Notes: generated from the sequence alone by a model not told the origin. A stretch of DNA of 15,855 nucleotides from an uncultured Rhodanobacter sp. (GCA_903827735.1 CAIKJM010000329.1:1-15855); one strand, 5' to 3'. Shown: positions 6,615-13,943, counted from the first letter of the stretch. Made by a program: numbers and translations.

Positions 6615-8693
6615 CTAATGGAACTGATCGCTCGCCGGCACCCACGAGCCGGACGACGATGACGACGCGGGATGGGCCAACTTGACCGGCAGGATGATCG
6701 ATTCGCAGCCCGGCGGAGGCGGGCCTCCACTGACGCGTGCGGTGGCGCACTCGGCGCTGTTGTCGAGCTTGAGCGGCGCCGCCTTGGCAACCTGTGCCGC
6801 GCTGGCGGCTGGCGCGGGCGGCACCGGCGGATTGGCCGGCGCGAGATGCATTCGGTCGTAGACCTTGTCGGCCACCGGCGCCGGCGGTGGGTCACCGTTG
6901 CCGCAGCTCAGAAGCGCCATCGGCAGCAGCGGCGTGAGCGCACATTTGATGCGCACGCCCTGCGGCAGATGAAAGGTATGCGTTGTCGTGGTCTTCTCTA
7001 CCGCGTGACGCAGCGCGGTATCGACCGAGCTTTCGCCAGGCGGCGTCCAGTCCTTGTCGAAACGCGTGGGCTTGTAGCCGATATTGGGCGCCCGGTGATC
7101 CATGATGGTGGTGTCACCATGCGGTGTGACCTGTACATAGTTACCCACATCACCCTGCTTCGCCCCTTGCTCGGCACCGGCCTGGGAAATCGTGCCCACC
7201 GGACCGGTGCCGGTATCGGCTTTGCCGGCGCCGGGGATCTTGCCATTGGCCTGAGCCGCAGTGGCCGAACCCTGCCCTTGCGTCGCTGAGGGCTGCGCCC
7301 CCTGCTTCCCTTGGGTATCCGGCGCGTTGGCGACTCCGTTGGTGTCTCCGGGCGTCGCAGTATCGCTGCCTTGCGGCGTGGCATTCGGCGCGGTGCTGAC
7401 GTCGCGATCGTTGCTGCGTTGGCTGGCGCTGGCATCAGGATGACTGCTGTCGGATTTGCTGTCGGCCGACTCGATGGCCGCCGATTTATTGGCAGCGTCC
7501 GCCTTGCTCGCCGACGGCGCCGCCTGATTGGCGCTCGACGACTGATTGGATGAGGACGCCGGCGTGGCTTGCTGCTGGAGGCTCAAATCCGGCTTGGGTA
7601 TGGACGTCTGGACGGCCGACACCGACGCCTTATTGTCCACGCTGATCTTCACCGTTGGCGCCACGGATGCGACGTTCGGTCGGGCGGTGGGCGACACCGG
7701 CACCGCCTCCAACTGGGCCTCGGCCGGTTCCACCGTTGGCGCTTGTACTTGCGGCAGCTCGCGCGGCGCGGCGGGAGCCGCCACGCTGACCGATGCCTTG
7801 AGGTTGACCGTGGGCGCGGGCTGCGCAGGCAATGGAATCGCCTGTAATTCGGGCACCGGTGGCGCGGCCGAGTCTTCGGCACGCTCGGGCGCCACGCTCG
7901 GCGGCACGTTCGCCGGCGGCGCAACACTGGTCAATGCGATGGTCGGCTTGTCCACCGCAGGCATCGCCTGGGGCGGCACCTCCGGCAGCGCCAGCGAAGC
8001 GGGCGGCGGCATCGGCTGATTCCCCTCGGCCTGCGGCGCGCGCACCGGCTCGGGCTGGAACCTGGGTGGGACCGGCGCATGCATCGTCGGCGCGGCCAGG
8101 ACCACCGTCGGCGGCGGCCCGGCAACAGGAATGGGCTGCAGCTGCGACGTGGGCGCCGGCTTGGGCAGGCTGACCGGCGGCTTTGGCGCAGCCAGCCGTT
8201 TGGACGTCATCGAATGGTTCACCGCCGCCCGCGCCACGACCGGCGGCGCGGTCGCCGGACTGGCCTGCGCGACCGCCATGGTCGACGGCTCGCTGCTGCT
8301 CGGGCTGGCGTTGACCCGCTGCGTCGACGCCGCCGCGGCTTGGCCTTTGTGTCGAGGACCCTTTTGTCTCGGCGGCGTGCCGCGAATCGGCGGCGGTGGC
8401 GGCGGTTCGGGCGCATCAATCAGGCGCACGTGCAGGGCCACGACCTTGGGCTCCGGAATCAGCCGGCCATCGTCAACTGGCCCGAGTATGAAAACCAGCA
8501 AAAAGACGATATGCAGCAGCACTGCGCCGACGACGCCGATAATGCGGCGCCAGCTTTCGCGTGGCTCTTGACGCGTGAGCCGACGGCGGGCGATCACGCG
8601 GGTAGAGGTCGCCAACGGCGAGTCCATCAGGACCCGCGCGGGGCGATTGGTGGGATCACCGGCGGCGGCGGGGTCGATGGGCGGCAGGGGCAT
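6615..8693 (-). CDS. TonB-like single-span proline-rich envelope protein with novel four-Cys C-terminal domain (longer paralogue)
   Basis: I do not recognise this 692-residue protein as a named family. A short basic cytoplasmic tail leads to one membrane segment (about 51-70, GVVGAVLLHIVFLLVFIL) with a histidine at 61, as in TonB-type transducers. A beta-like stretch (VVALHVRLIDAPE) is followed by PPPPPP and a 400-residue stalk, first Pro/Ala/Val-rich, then (about 375-520) Ser/Ala/Gln/Asp-rich and low in complexity. The last 168 residues form a compact-looking domain: YKPTRFDKDW near 545, then Cys584, Cys597, Cys649 and Cys663. The same domain ends the upstream paralogue, 52 bases away on the same strand, so the two are probably one operon. 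No TonB C-terminal domain and no ExbB/ExbD are present. The protein is predicted to be anchored in the inner membrane with its C terminus in the periplasm. The start is uncertain because no clear ribosome site is visible; Met23 is an alternative. Confidence 0.75.
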   Translation of the reverse strand: MPLPPIDPAAAGDPTNRPARVLMDSPLATSTRVIARRRLTRQEPRESWRRIIGVVGAVLLHIVFLLVFILGPVDDGRLIPEPKVVALHVRLIDAPEPPPPPPIRGTPPRQKGPRHKGQAAAASTQRVNASPSSSEPSTMAVAQASPATAPPVVARAAVNHSMTSKRLAAPKPPVSLPKPAPTSQLQPIPVAGPPPTVVLAAPTMHAPVPPRFQPEPVRAPQAEGNQPMPPPASLALPEVPPQAMPAVDKPTIALTSVAPPANVPPSVAPERAEDSAAPPVPELQAIPLPAQPAPTVNLKASVSVAAPAAPRELPQVQAPTVEPAEAQLEAVPVSPTARPNVASVAPTVKISVDNKASVSAVQTSIPKPDLSLQQQATPASSSNQSSSANQAAPSASKADAANKSAAIESADSKSDSSHPDASASQRSNDRDVSTAPNATPQGSDTATPGDTNGVANAPDTQGKQGAQPSATQGQGSATAAQANGKIPGAGKADTGTGPVGTISQAGAEQGAKQGDVGNYVQVTPHGDTTIMDHRAPNIGYKPTRFDKDWTPPGESSVDTALRHAVEKTTTTHTFHLPQGVRIKCALTPLLPMALLSCGNGDPPPAPVADKVYDRMHLAPANPPVPPAPAASAAQVAKAAPLKLDNSAECATARVSGGPPPPGCESIILPVKLAHPASSSSSGSWVPASDQFH

Positions 8694-8745
8694 GGCCGCC
8701 AGTGTAGCGGTGGCCTCGGGTTTCGCCGATACCCGCTAAATCGGC

Positions 8746-9783
8746 CTAAGGCTTGCCCACAGCCGCTTTGGCAGCGGCCTCCGCCTTTTCCGCATCAACC
8801 GCGCGATTAGGCGTATCCACCGGGCAACCGTGTTCCAGCGGCTTGTTAGCGCGATACATCGCTATGCATGCCTCCAGCGTAGGGGGCGGGGGCGGATGCG
8901 GGTCTTTGCCGAACTGCTGCGAGGGTGCCATGCTCAGGCGCTCGTCGCCGTCTTTCTTCGACGGCGGCGGTGGCGGATCGCCGCCGCAACCGCCGGCCAG
9001 CATCGCCAGGGAAACGGCGCAGTGGACGTGGACGCCGCCGGGCAGGTTGAAGGTCTTCTTGACCGTGGTGGCATCGACCGCTTTCTGCAGAGCGCCGTCC
9101 ACCGTGCTGGTCTTGTGCCAGTACTTGTCAAAGCGCGTTGGCGCGTATTTGATCGGCGTGCTGTGCTGCATGACCTTGTCACCGTCGGTCGGCATCCGCT
9201 CAACGTAATCCGGCTCAGCGCTGGGTGGTGCACTGGCGGCCGATGCGGGCAGCAGCGGTTGGCCATTCTTGTCGAACAGCGTGGGCGGCGGCGCGTCGTC
9301 CGGCTTGGGCGCAGGCAGCTGCACGGTCATCGCATCTTTCGACGGCGGCTCTGGTTTGACCACCGGGCGAGGGCGCGCGGCTGCCAACTTCGGCGGCGGC
9401 GAGCTAGGCGGAAGCACGGGCGGCGGCGGTAACGGTGCCGGCACGGGTGGACCGCGAGGGATAAAGCGGATCTCGATGGCGTCGGCACTCGGTGGCGCCA
9501 CGGAGACCAGGGGCAATACGTCCGGGCGCATCTGGCGCCAAACGAACCAGGCAAAGAACCCGTGCAGCAGCACGGCAGCGATGATCGACAGCCAGAGCCA
9601 GCCGCGATCGTGCGTTGACCGACGCCGCGGCAGCGCACGCAGCATCGCGCTGGTGGACTCATCCAGCGGCACCAGCCCGCGAGCGGGCTGGTCGATGCCT
9701 GATGCCCGATGGGGCTGATCGCGCTGCGGCGGCTGAGTAATGACGGCGTCTCGTGGCGAAGTTAACGGCGAAGCATGCCGCAT
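8746..9783 (-). CDS. TonB-like single-span proline-rich envelope protein with novel four-Cys C-terminal domain (shorter paralogue)
   Basis: This 345-residue paralogue is built like its downstream neighbour, with the same order of parts but a much shorter stalk. The membrane segment lies at about 62-82 (LWLSIIAAVLLHGFFAWFVW) with His74. It is followed by DAIEIRFIPRGPPVPAP, then a Pro-rich stalk to about 190, then the shared domain. APTRFDKYW (214-222) and TFNLPGGVHVHC match YKPTRFDKDW and TFHLPQGVRIKC of the neighbour. Cys255, Cys266, Cys306 and Cys320 line up with its four cysteines; the last pair has identical spacing. The GCGGDPPPPP segment matches SCGNGDPPPAP. The domain probably carries disulfides in the periplasm. 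Its partner and function are unknown. The ATG at 9783 lacks a good ribosome site; Met47 (9645) would give a more typical short cytoplasmic tail and is a real alternative. Confidence 0.75.
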   Translation of the reverse strand: MRHASPLTSPRDAVITQPPQRDQPHRASGIDQPARGLVPLDESTSAMLRALPRRRSTHDRGWLWLSIIAAVLLHGFFAWFVWRQMRPDVLPLVSVAPPSADAIEIRFIPRGPPVPAPLPPPPVLPPSSPPPKLAAARPRPVVKPEPPSKDAMTVQLPAPKPDDAPPPTLFDKNGQPLLPASAASAPPSAEPDYVERMPTDGDKVMQHSTPIKYAPTRFDKYWHKTSTVDGALQKAVDATTVKKTFNLPGGVHVHCAVSLAMLAGGCGGDPPPPPSKKDGDERLSMAPSQQFGKDPHPPPPPTLEACIAMYRANKPLEHGCPVDTPNRAVDAEKAEAAAKAAVGKP

Positions 9784-10086
9784 GACGCTTGAACCGAGCA
9801 GGACCGATGCATCGCATGTACTGAGCGGTTTGCGCAGTGCAGACCCCTAACTGCGCCTGCAGTTCCGCCCGTCACGCGCGACTGGCCCGACGACAGCTAA
9901 GCAGATCGCGATCGTCGACGACATTTGGCGAAAACTGCTTAACCCAAAACGGCCTCGTCCAAGGGCGCTTGCCGGCCACCGCCGCGCTACTAGAGTGCTG
10001 CAAACTTTGCGATGGCTAGCCGTGAAGCGACGGACGCGGCTGGATCGATCAGCAGACCAGGCTACCAGCCGACGGGACGGCTAAAT
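9784..10086. other. Intergenic stretch without a convincing gene; leader of the TonB-like operon
   Basis: About 300 bases lie between the shorter TonB-like gene and the DJ-1 terminator. The only open frame (60 codons, 9837-10019, +) has no ribosome site and an implausible Arg/Ser/Cys-rich product. Two inverted repeats are visible: a perfect 10-base palindrome CGATGCATCG (9805-9814), 22 bases before the ATG at 9783, and GCGCAGT/ACTGCGC (9832-9838 and 9850-9856) with an 11-base loop. The leftward operon's promoter should lie here, but I cannot identify hexamers with confidence. Confidence 0.5.
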
Positions 10087-10115
10087 AAAAAACGCCGCAC
10101 CCGTAGGTGCGGCGC
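10087..10115 (-). terminator. Rho-independent terminator of the DJ-1/PfpI gene
   Basis: A perfect nine-pair GC-rich stem (10093-10101 with 10106-10114) has a four-base loop. On the minus strand it is followed by a six-T run (the A-run at 10087-10092) and more A/T. It lies about 40 bases beyond the stop of the leftward DJ-1/PfpI gene, and polarity fits that gene. Confidence 0.88.
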
Positions 10116-10153
10116 TGAGTCTCCATCCTGATCAAAGGAAAAATTGATGGAAG

Positions 10154-10699
10154 TTATGCCGCGATCGCCGCGATCAAAGTCTTGGTAAAGGCCGGGATAT
10201 CGTCCGGCTTGCGGCTGGTGATGAGGTTGCCGTCCTGCACTACTTCACTGTCCTGCCACTTGGCGCCCGCATTCTCCAGATCCGTCTGCAGCGAAGGCCA
10301 TGAGGTGATCTTGCGGCCTTTGACCAGCTCGGCGTTGATCAGCGTCCACGGTCCGTGGCAGATGGCGGCGATCGGCTTGTCTGCTGCGCCAAAAGCCTTG
10401 ATCAGCGCGATGGCCTTGCTATCGAGACGAAGCTTGTCCGGGTTAATGACGCCGCCCGGCAGCACCAGCGCGTCGTAGTCACTGGCCTGCGTCTGCTCCA
10501 GCGCCTTGTCCACTTTGACCGAGTCACCCCAATCTTTCTTATCCCAGCCCTTGATCTGTTTGGCGCCATCCGGTGCGATCACGTGAACTGTGGCTCCCGC
10601 CTCTTCCAGCAGGCGCTTTGGCTCCTGCAACTCACTTTGCTCGAAGCCGTCGGTAGCGAGTACCGCGATGTGACGGCCGTTCAAATTCTGCTTGCTCAT
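10154..10699 (-). CDS. DJ-1/PfpI-family protein (type 1 glutamine amidotransferase fold)
   Basis: This 181-residue protein belongs to the PfpI/YhbO branch of the DJ-1 superfamily, cytoplasmic stress proteins variously reported as protease-like, chaperone or glyoxalase/deglycase. The nucleophile elbow AAICHGPW carries the reactive Cys114 and neighbouring His115. The conserved acidic partner is Glu20 in ATDGFEQSEL, and DALVLPGGV (76-84) is the usual fold signature. Length is normal and all catalytic residues are present. The ATG at 10699 is chosen over one nine codons upstream: GGAG lies about 7 bases before it, and family homology starts shortly after. It is monocistronic or loosely linked with the SET gene 121 bases upstream on the same strand, and ends at its own terminator. 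Confidence 0.9.
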   Translation of the reverse strand: MSKQNLNGRHIAVLATDGFEQSELQEPKRLLEEAGATVHVIAPDGAKQIKGWDKKDWGDSVKVDKALEQTQASDYDALVLPGGVINPDKLRLDSKAIALIKAFGAADKPIAAICHGPWTLINAELVKGRKITSWPSLQTDLENAGAKWQDSEVVQDGNLITSRKPDDIPAFTKTLIAAIAA

Positions 10700-10725
10700 G
10701 ACGCTCTCCGTGGGGACAAGCGTCA
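10699..10725 (-). promoter_or_regulatory. Inverted repeat enclosing the ribosome site of the DJ-1/PfpI gene
   Basis: TGACGCT (10699-10705) and AGCGTCA (10719-10725) are perfect 7-base arms separated by 13 bases. In the leftward mRNA the GGAG ribosome site falls in the loop and one arm overlaps the first base of the start codon. This could be a weak translational control hairpin or a protein operator. A chance occurrence is also possible. Confidence 0.3.
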
Positions 10726-10820
10726 ACTATGGGCTGATGCGCATGGGTATCGCGTGTCGGTCGCGTCTGCGGCGCGTGAGCGCTTCAGCAAGCACCATGA
10801 GCTCAACGAAACGTGTCGAA

Positions 10821-11297
10821 TCAGGCGCGCTGCGTTTTCGATTTCAGCAAGGTGCCGGTGCAATTAGGCGAGCCGCACAGGCACTTCCACAGCTTTTTTA
10901 ACCGTGCCGTATGCGGTACTTCCAGCACGATGCCGTAATCGTAGGTGAGCTCTTCGCCGGGCTTGATGCGCCGAATAGTTTCGATCTTCACCTTGTCGCG
11001 GCGCGGATTGCCGCTGGGGCTTTCCTCGACCACGGCGCGGCAGTTCGGCTCGCAGCTGTGGTTGATCCAGCGCGCGCCGTTGCCGTTCTGGTTGGCGTCA
11101 ATGATGTAGTCGTCGTTGAGCGTGAACAGGAAAGTGTGGCCGGTTTCGCCACCGTCGCCATAGAGCTCGTCAGCCTCGTCGTTGGTCAGCAGCTTGCCCT
11201 TGTATTCGATCACTTCCTCGCCCTTGGCCAGGGGCTCCACGGCGAACACGCCGTTGCCGTGAATAGGGGAGCGACGGGCGACGATGCGACGGGTCAT
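10821..11297 (-). CDS. SET-domain protein-lysine methyltransferase
   Basis: This 158-residue stand-alone SET protein transfers methyl from S-adenosylmethionine to a lysine on a protein. The SAM-binding start RSPIHGNGVFA (9-19) is followed by the pseudoknot signature WINHSCEPNC (77-86, with Asn79, His80 and Cys82) and EELTYDYG (115-122), whose tyrosines line the lysine channel. A post-SET zinc motif C139-x-C141-x4-C146 (CLCGSPNC) probably joins Cys82 in binding one zinc, so the catalytic unit looks complete. The target is unknown in free-living bacteria; ribosomal or nucleoid proteins are possible. Start 11297 is where homology begins, although the ribosome site is poor. It is divergent from the lipoprotein gene. 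Confidence 0.9.
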   Translation of the reverse strand: MTRRIVARRSPIHGNGVFAVEPLAKGEEVIEYKGKLLTNDEADELYGDGGETGHTFLFTLNDDYIIDANQNGNGARWINHSCEPNCRAVVEESPSGNPRRDKVKIETIRRIKPGEELTYDYGIVLEVPHTARLKKLWKCLCGSPNCTGTLLKSKTQRA

Positions 11298-11425
11298 GTG
11301 AGGCTGCCGGTATGAGTGGAAAAGTCGATGATGCCTGCTGCATCGCGCCATGGGAACTATTCCGGCGCTTTTCCCGTGCGTCAAAACGTTCGCCCGACCG
11401 TCACCGCACTTTTGCGACTTCCTGC

Positions 11426-11447
11426 TAATATTCAAACAATCGTTTGA
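11426..11447 (+). promoter_or_regulatory. Candidate -10 box and overlapping PsrA-type palindrome
   Basis: TCAAAC-AATC-GTTTGA (11432-11447) is a perfect inverted repeat with a four-base spacer. It fits the published PsrA consensus of G/C-AAAC, 2-4 bases, GTTT-G/C; PsrA is a TetR-family repressor released by long-chain fatty acids in pseudomonads. Immediately upstream is TAATAT (11426-11431), a plausible -10, which would place the transcription start inside the palindrome, a classic repression layout. It lies 10 bases before the lipoprotein ATG and upstream of the acyl-CoA dehydrogenase, so the fatty-acid link is coherent. No regulator gene is in the window, and no good -35 is visible. Confidence 0.5.
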
Positions 11448-11457
11448 GATGATTTCC

Positions 11458-11940
11458 ATGCATCGACTGCTGCGCGGTTCTCTAGTGTTTTTGCTGACGG
11501 CTGGGCTGGTTGCCTGCGGGCCGCCAAAGAAGAGCGTGTTTCCGCCGACCGTCAGCGTGCAGCAGCTGAAGGTGCTTCCGGACGGCGAGTGGCAGCTCAC
11601 TGTGCGCATCCAGAACAACAGTTACGGTGAGATGGATTTCACCTCGCTGGACGGACAGCTGCAGATTTCCGAGCTGATCCCTGTTCGACTGCACGGCACG
11701 TTTGAGCTGGATATTCCCGCGCTCACCGGCGATGTGACCACGCTGACCATTCTGCCGACCGCACCGATGTCGAAGGCGCTCCAGGCAGTGAGCGCTAAGG
11801 GCAGTGCCGGATCGTTGGGCTACCGCATCAGCGGCAGCGCCAACGCCAAGCCCGAACAGGAAAAGCAGGCGCGCGATTTCGACTTCAGCGGCAGCGATTC
11901 GCTGTCGCCGACGCCGGGCATACCCAACACCTACCGCTGA
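11458..11940 (+). CDS. Small lipoprotein, possibly LEA14/WHy-like
   Basis: This 160-residue protein has a lipoprotein signal peptide: basic start (MHRLLRG), hydrophobic core, and lipobox LVAC with acylated Cys20. Gly at +2 suggests transfer to the outer membrane. The mature part contains FPPTVSVQQLKVLPDGEWQL and VRIQNNSYGEMDFTSLDGQL, a strand pattern resembling LEA-2/WHy domains (FxPxVxVxxL, then RIxN, then a small self-contained beta sandwich). That family assignment is an inference from pattern only. The tail (about 130-160) is polar and probably disordered. ATG 11458 is preferred over 11449 because GAGATGA lies at better spacing. It is followed 61 bases later by the acyl-CoA dehydrogenase on the same strand, likely one transcript. 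Confidence 0.7.
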   Translation: MHRLLRGSLVFLLTAGLVACGPPKKSVFPPTVSVQQLKVLPDGEWQLTVRIQNNSYGEMDFTSLDGQLQISELIPVRLHGTFELDIPALTGDVTTLTILPTAPMSKALQAVSAKGSAGSLGYRISGSANAKPEQEKQARDFDFSGSDSLSPTPGIPNTYR

Positions 11941-12001
11941 TCGCCTCCACAGACATTCAAGCCAACTTTCTACACGACGAACCTTCGACCAAGGAATTCC
12001 C

Positions 12002-13789
12002 ATGACCGCTTACAAAGCTCCCCTCGACGACCTGCGTTTTACCCTCTTCGACGTACTGGAGGCCGAGAAAACGCTGACCAGCCTGAGCGGCGGCGAAGCG
12101 CACAGCCGCGACCTGTTCGACGCCGTGCTGGAAGAAGCCGGCCGTTTCAGCGAGCAGCTGCTGGCGCCGACCAACTGGCCCGCCGATACCGAAGGCTGCC
12201 ACTTCGACAAAGCCGCCCACACGGTGACCACGCCAAAGGGCTTCAAGGAAGCGTTCAAGCAGTTTGCCGACGGCGGCTGGACCGGCCTGACCAACCCCGA
12301 GGCTTACGGCGGCCAGGCGCTGCCTGCCGTGCTGGGCACCGCCACCACGGAAATTTTCCAGTCCGGCAACCTGGCCTGGAGCCTGTACCCGCTGCTGTCC
12401 GAGGGTTCGACCCACGCGATGGAAATGCACGGTGAGGAATGGCAGCGCCAGCTGTACATGAAACCGATCGTCGAAGGCCGCTGGACCGGCACCATGTGCC
12501 TGACCGAGCCGCAGGCCGGCTCCGACCTGGGCATGATCAAGACCCGCGCCGAACCGGCGGGCAAGTCGGGCGAGCATGACCTGTACAAGATCAGCGGCAC
12601 CAAGATCTTCATCAGCGCCGGCGAGCACGACCTCACCGAGAACATCGTGCATCTGGTGCTGGCCCGCCTGCCCGACGCGCCGGCCGGCAGCCGCGGCATC
12701 TCGATGTTTATCGTGCCCAAGGTGAAGGTCAACGCGGACGGCTCGCTCGGCGAGCGCAACACCGTGACCGCCGGCTCGATCGAGCACAAGATGGGCATCC
12801 ACGCTTGCTCCACCTGCGTGATGAACTTCGACAATGCCGAAGGCTTCCTGATCGGCAAGCCGCACAAGGGCCTGGCCGCGATGTTCACCATGATGAATGC
12901 CGCGCGCCTGTCGGTCGGCGTGCAGGGCTTGGCACTGGCCGAGCGCGCGCTGCAGAACAGCCTCAACTACGCGCGTGAACGCCTGCAGTCGCGCGCGCTG
13001 TCCGGCGCCAAGTTCCCCGACAAGGTCGCCGATAACCTGCTGGTGCAGCCGGACGTGCGCCGCATGCTGCTGACCCAGCGCGCCTTCGTGGAAGGCTCGC
13101 GTGCATTGCTGCTCTACACCGCGCTGCAGACCGACATCGAAGCCCGCGCCACCGACGAGGCCGCGCGCAAGAAGGCCGGCGAGCTGGTCGCGTTCCTGAT
13201 TCCGATTGCCAAGGGTGTGGTCACCGAGCTGGCGCAGGAGTGCACCAAGGAGGCCCTGCAGGTGTATGGCGGCCACGGTTTCATCGCAGAGAACGGCATG
13301 GAGCAGTTCGTCCGCGATGCCCGCATCATCACCTTGTACGAAGGCACCACCGGCATCCAGGCCGCCGACTTGCTGGGCCGCAAGATTCTCCAGCTTCAGG
13401 GCGTCGGCCTGAAGCACTTCCTGGAAGAAATCAGCACGTTCTGCCATGCGCAGAAGGGCAACGAGGCGCTGCGCTCGCTGATCGGCCCGCTCGCCACCTT
13501 CACCAAGCAGTGGGGCGAGCTGACCATGAAGCTGGCGCAGAACATCCAGGCCAATCCGGAAGAGCTCGGCGCCGCCGCGAACGACTACCTGTACTACTCC
13601 GGCTACGTCGCCATCGCTTACCTGTTGGCCAAGGGCGTGGCCGCAGCCGAAGCCGGCACGCAGTCCGAAGCGTTCAAGCAGGCCAAGCGCGACACGGCGA
13701 GCTTTTACTTCGCCCGCCTGCTGCCGCGCTGCCTGATGCACCAGGCGGCGATCGAGGCCGGCATCGCGACGGTGCCTGAAATCGCCTGA
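12002..13789 (+). CDS. Acyl-CoA dehydrogenase, long DmdC-type with extra C-terminal domain
   Basis: This is a 595-residue FAD-dependent acyl-CoA dehydrogenase that oxidises an acyl-CoA to the 2-enoyl-CoA. It has the N-terminal helical domain, the FAD/substrate loop MCLTEPQAGSDLG (165-177), the beta domain through about 290, and the C-terminal helical domain with QVYGGHGFIAE (420-430). The catalytic base is expected at Glu447 in LYEGTTGIQA. Beyond about residue 460 it carries the extra domain of the roughly 600-residue subfamily that includes DmdC (3-methylthiopropanoyl-CoA dehydrogenase) and FadE5-like enzymes. The opening YKAPLDDLRFTLFDVLE is typical of that group. Chain-length preference cannot be read from the sequence; DMSP use is not implied. 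AAGGAA lies 5 bases before the ATG. A long frame continues upstream, but it is out of frame with the lipoprotein and is a shadow. Confidence 0.92.
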   Translation: MTAYKAPLDDLRFTLFDVLEAEKTLTSLSGGEAHSRDLFDAVLEEAGRFSEQLLAPTNWPADTEGCHFDKAAHTVTTPKGFKEAFKQFADGGWTGLTNPEAYGGQALPAVLGTATTEIFQSGNLAWSLYPLLSEGSTHAMEMHGEEWQRQLYMKPIVEGRWTGTMCLTEPQAGSDLGMIKTRAEPAGKSGEHDLYKISGTKIFISAGEHDLTENIVHLVLARLPDAPAGSRGISMFIVPKVKVNADGSLGERNTVTAGSIEHKMGIHACSTCVMNFDNAEGFLIGKPHKGLAAMFTMMNAARLSVGVQGLALAERALQNSLNYARERLQSRALSGAKFPDKVADNLLVQPDVRRMLLTQRAFVEGSRALLLYTALQTDIEARATDEAARKKAGELVAFLIPIAKGVVTELAQECTKEALQVYGGHGFIAENGMEQFVRDARIITLYEGTTGIQAADLLGRKILQLQGVGLKHFLEEISTFCHAQKGNEALRSLIGPLATFTKQWGELTMKLAQNIQANPEELGAAANDYLYYSGYVAIAYLLAKGVAAAEAGTQSEAFKQAKRDTASFYFARLLPRCLMHQAAIEAGIATVPEIA

Positions 13790-13817
13790 GTCATCGCGTT
13801 ACAGGCCGTGGAACACG

Positions 13818-13847
13818 AAAAGCCCGGGTTTACGCCCGGGCTTTTTT
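13818..13847 (+). terminator. Rho-independent terminator after the acyl-CoA dehydrogenase
   Basis: A perfect 11-pair stem (13818-13828 with 13835-13845, core GCCCGGG/CCCGGGC) has a six-base loop and ends in a six-T run (13842-13847). It is 28 bases after the stop codon. The A-run on its left gives it some leftward activity, but there is no leftward gene here. Confidence 0.92.
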
Positions 13848-13943
13848 ATGCGCGACGTTCTGCCCGTTGAGATCGTCACGTCTCCATGACTCGCGACCGC
13901 AACATGCGGCTACTCTAGGGGAGCTATCCAACGGGGAGTCATC

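Noticed and set aside
8079..8810. Antisense frames opposite the TonB-like genes (also 7546-8019, 8830-9432 and 9269-9718)
   Set aside because: They mirror Pro/Ala-rich codons as Arg/Gly-rich or Gly/Ala-rich sequence, and lack domain features and ribosome sites.
6615..9783. Calling the two paralogues true TonB proteins
   Set aside because: The N-terminal design is TonB-like, but the C-terminal TonB domain is absent and no exbB or exbD is adjacent, so the gene symbol would be unsupported.
9837..10019. 60-codon frame in the gap before the DJ-1 terminator
   Set aside because: No ribosome site, no recognisable composition, and it overlaps likely leader sequence of the leftward operon.
11957..13741. 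594-codon antisense frame opposite the acyl-CoA dehydrogenase
   Set aside because: It is a GC-skew shadow rich in Gly, Ala, Gln, His and Arg; the opposite strand encodes a full acyl-CoA dehydrogenase with all motifs.
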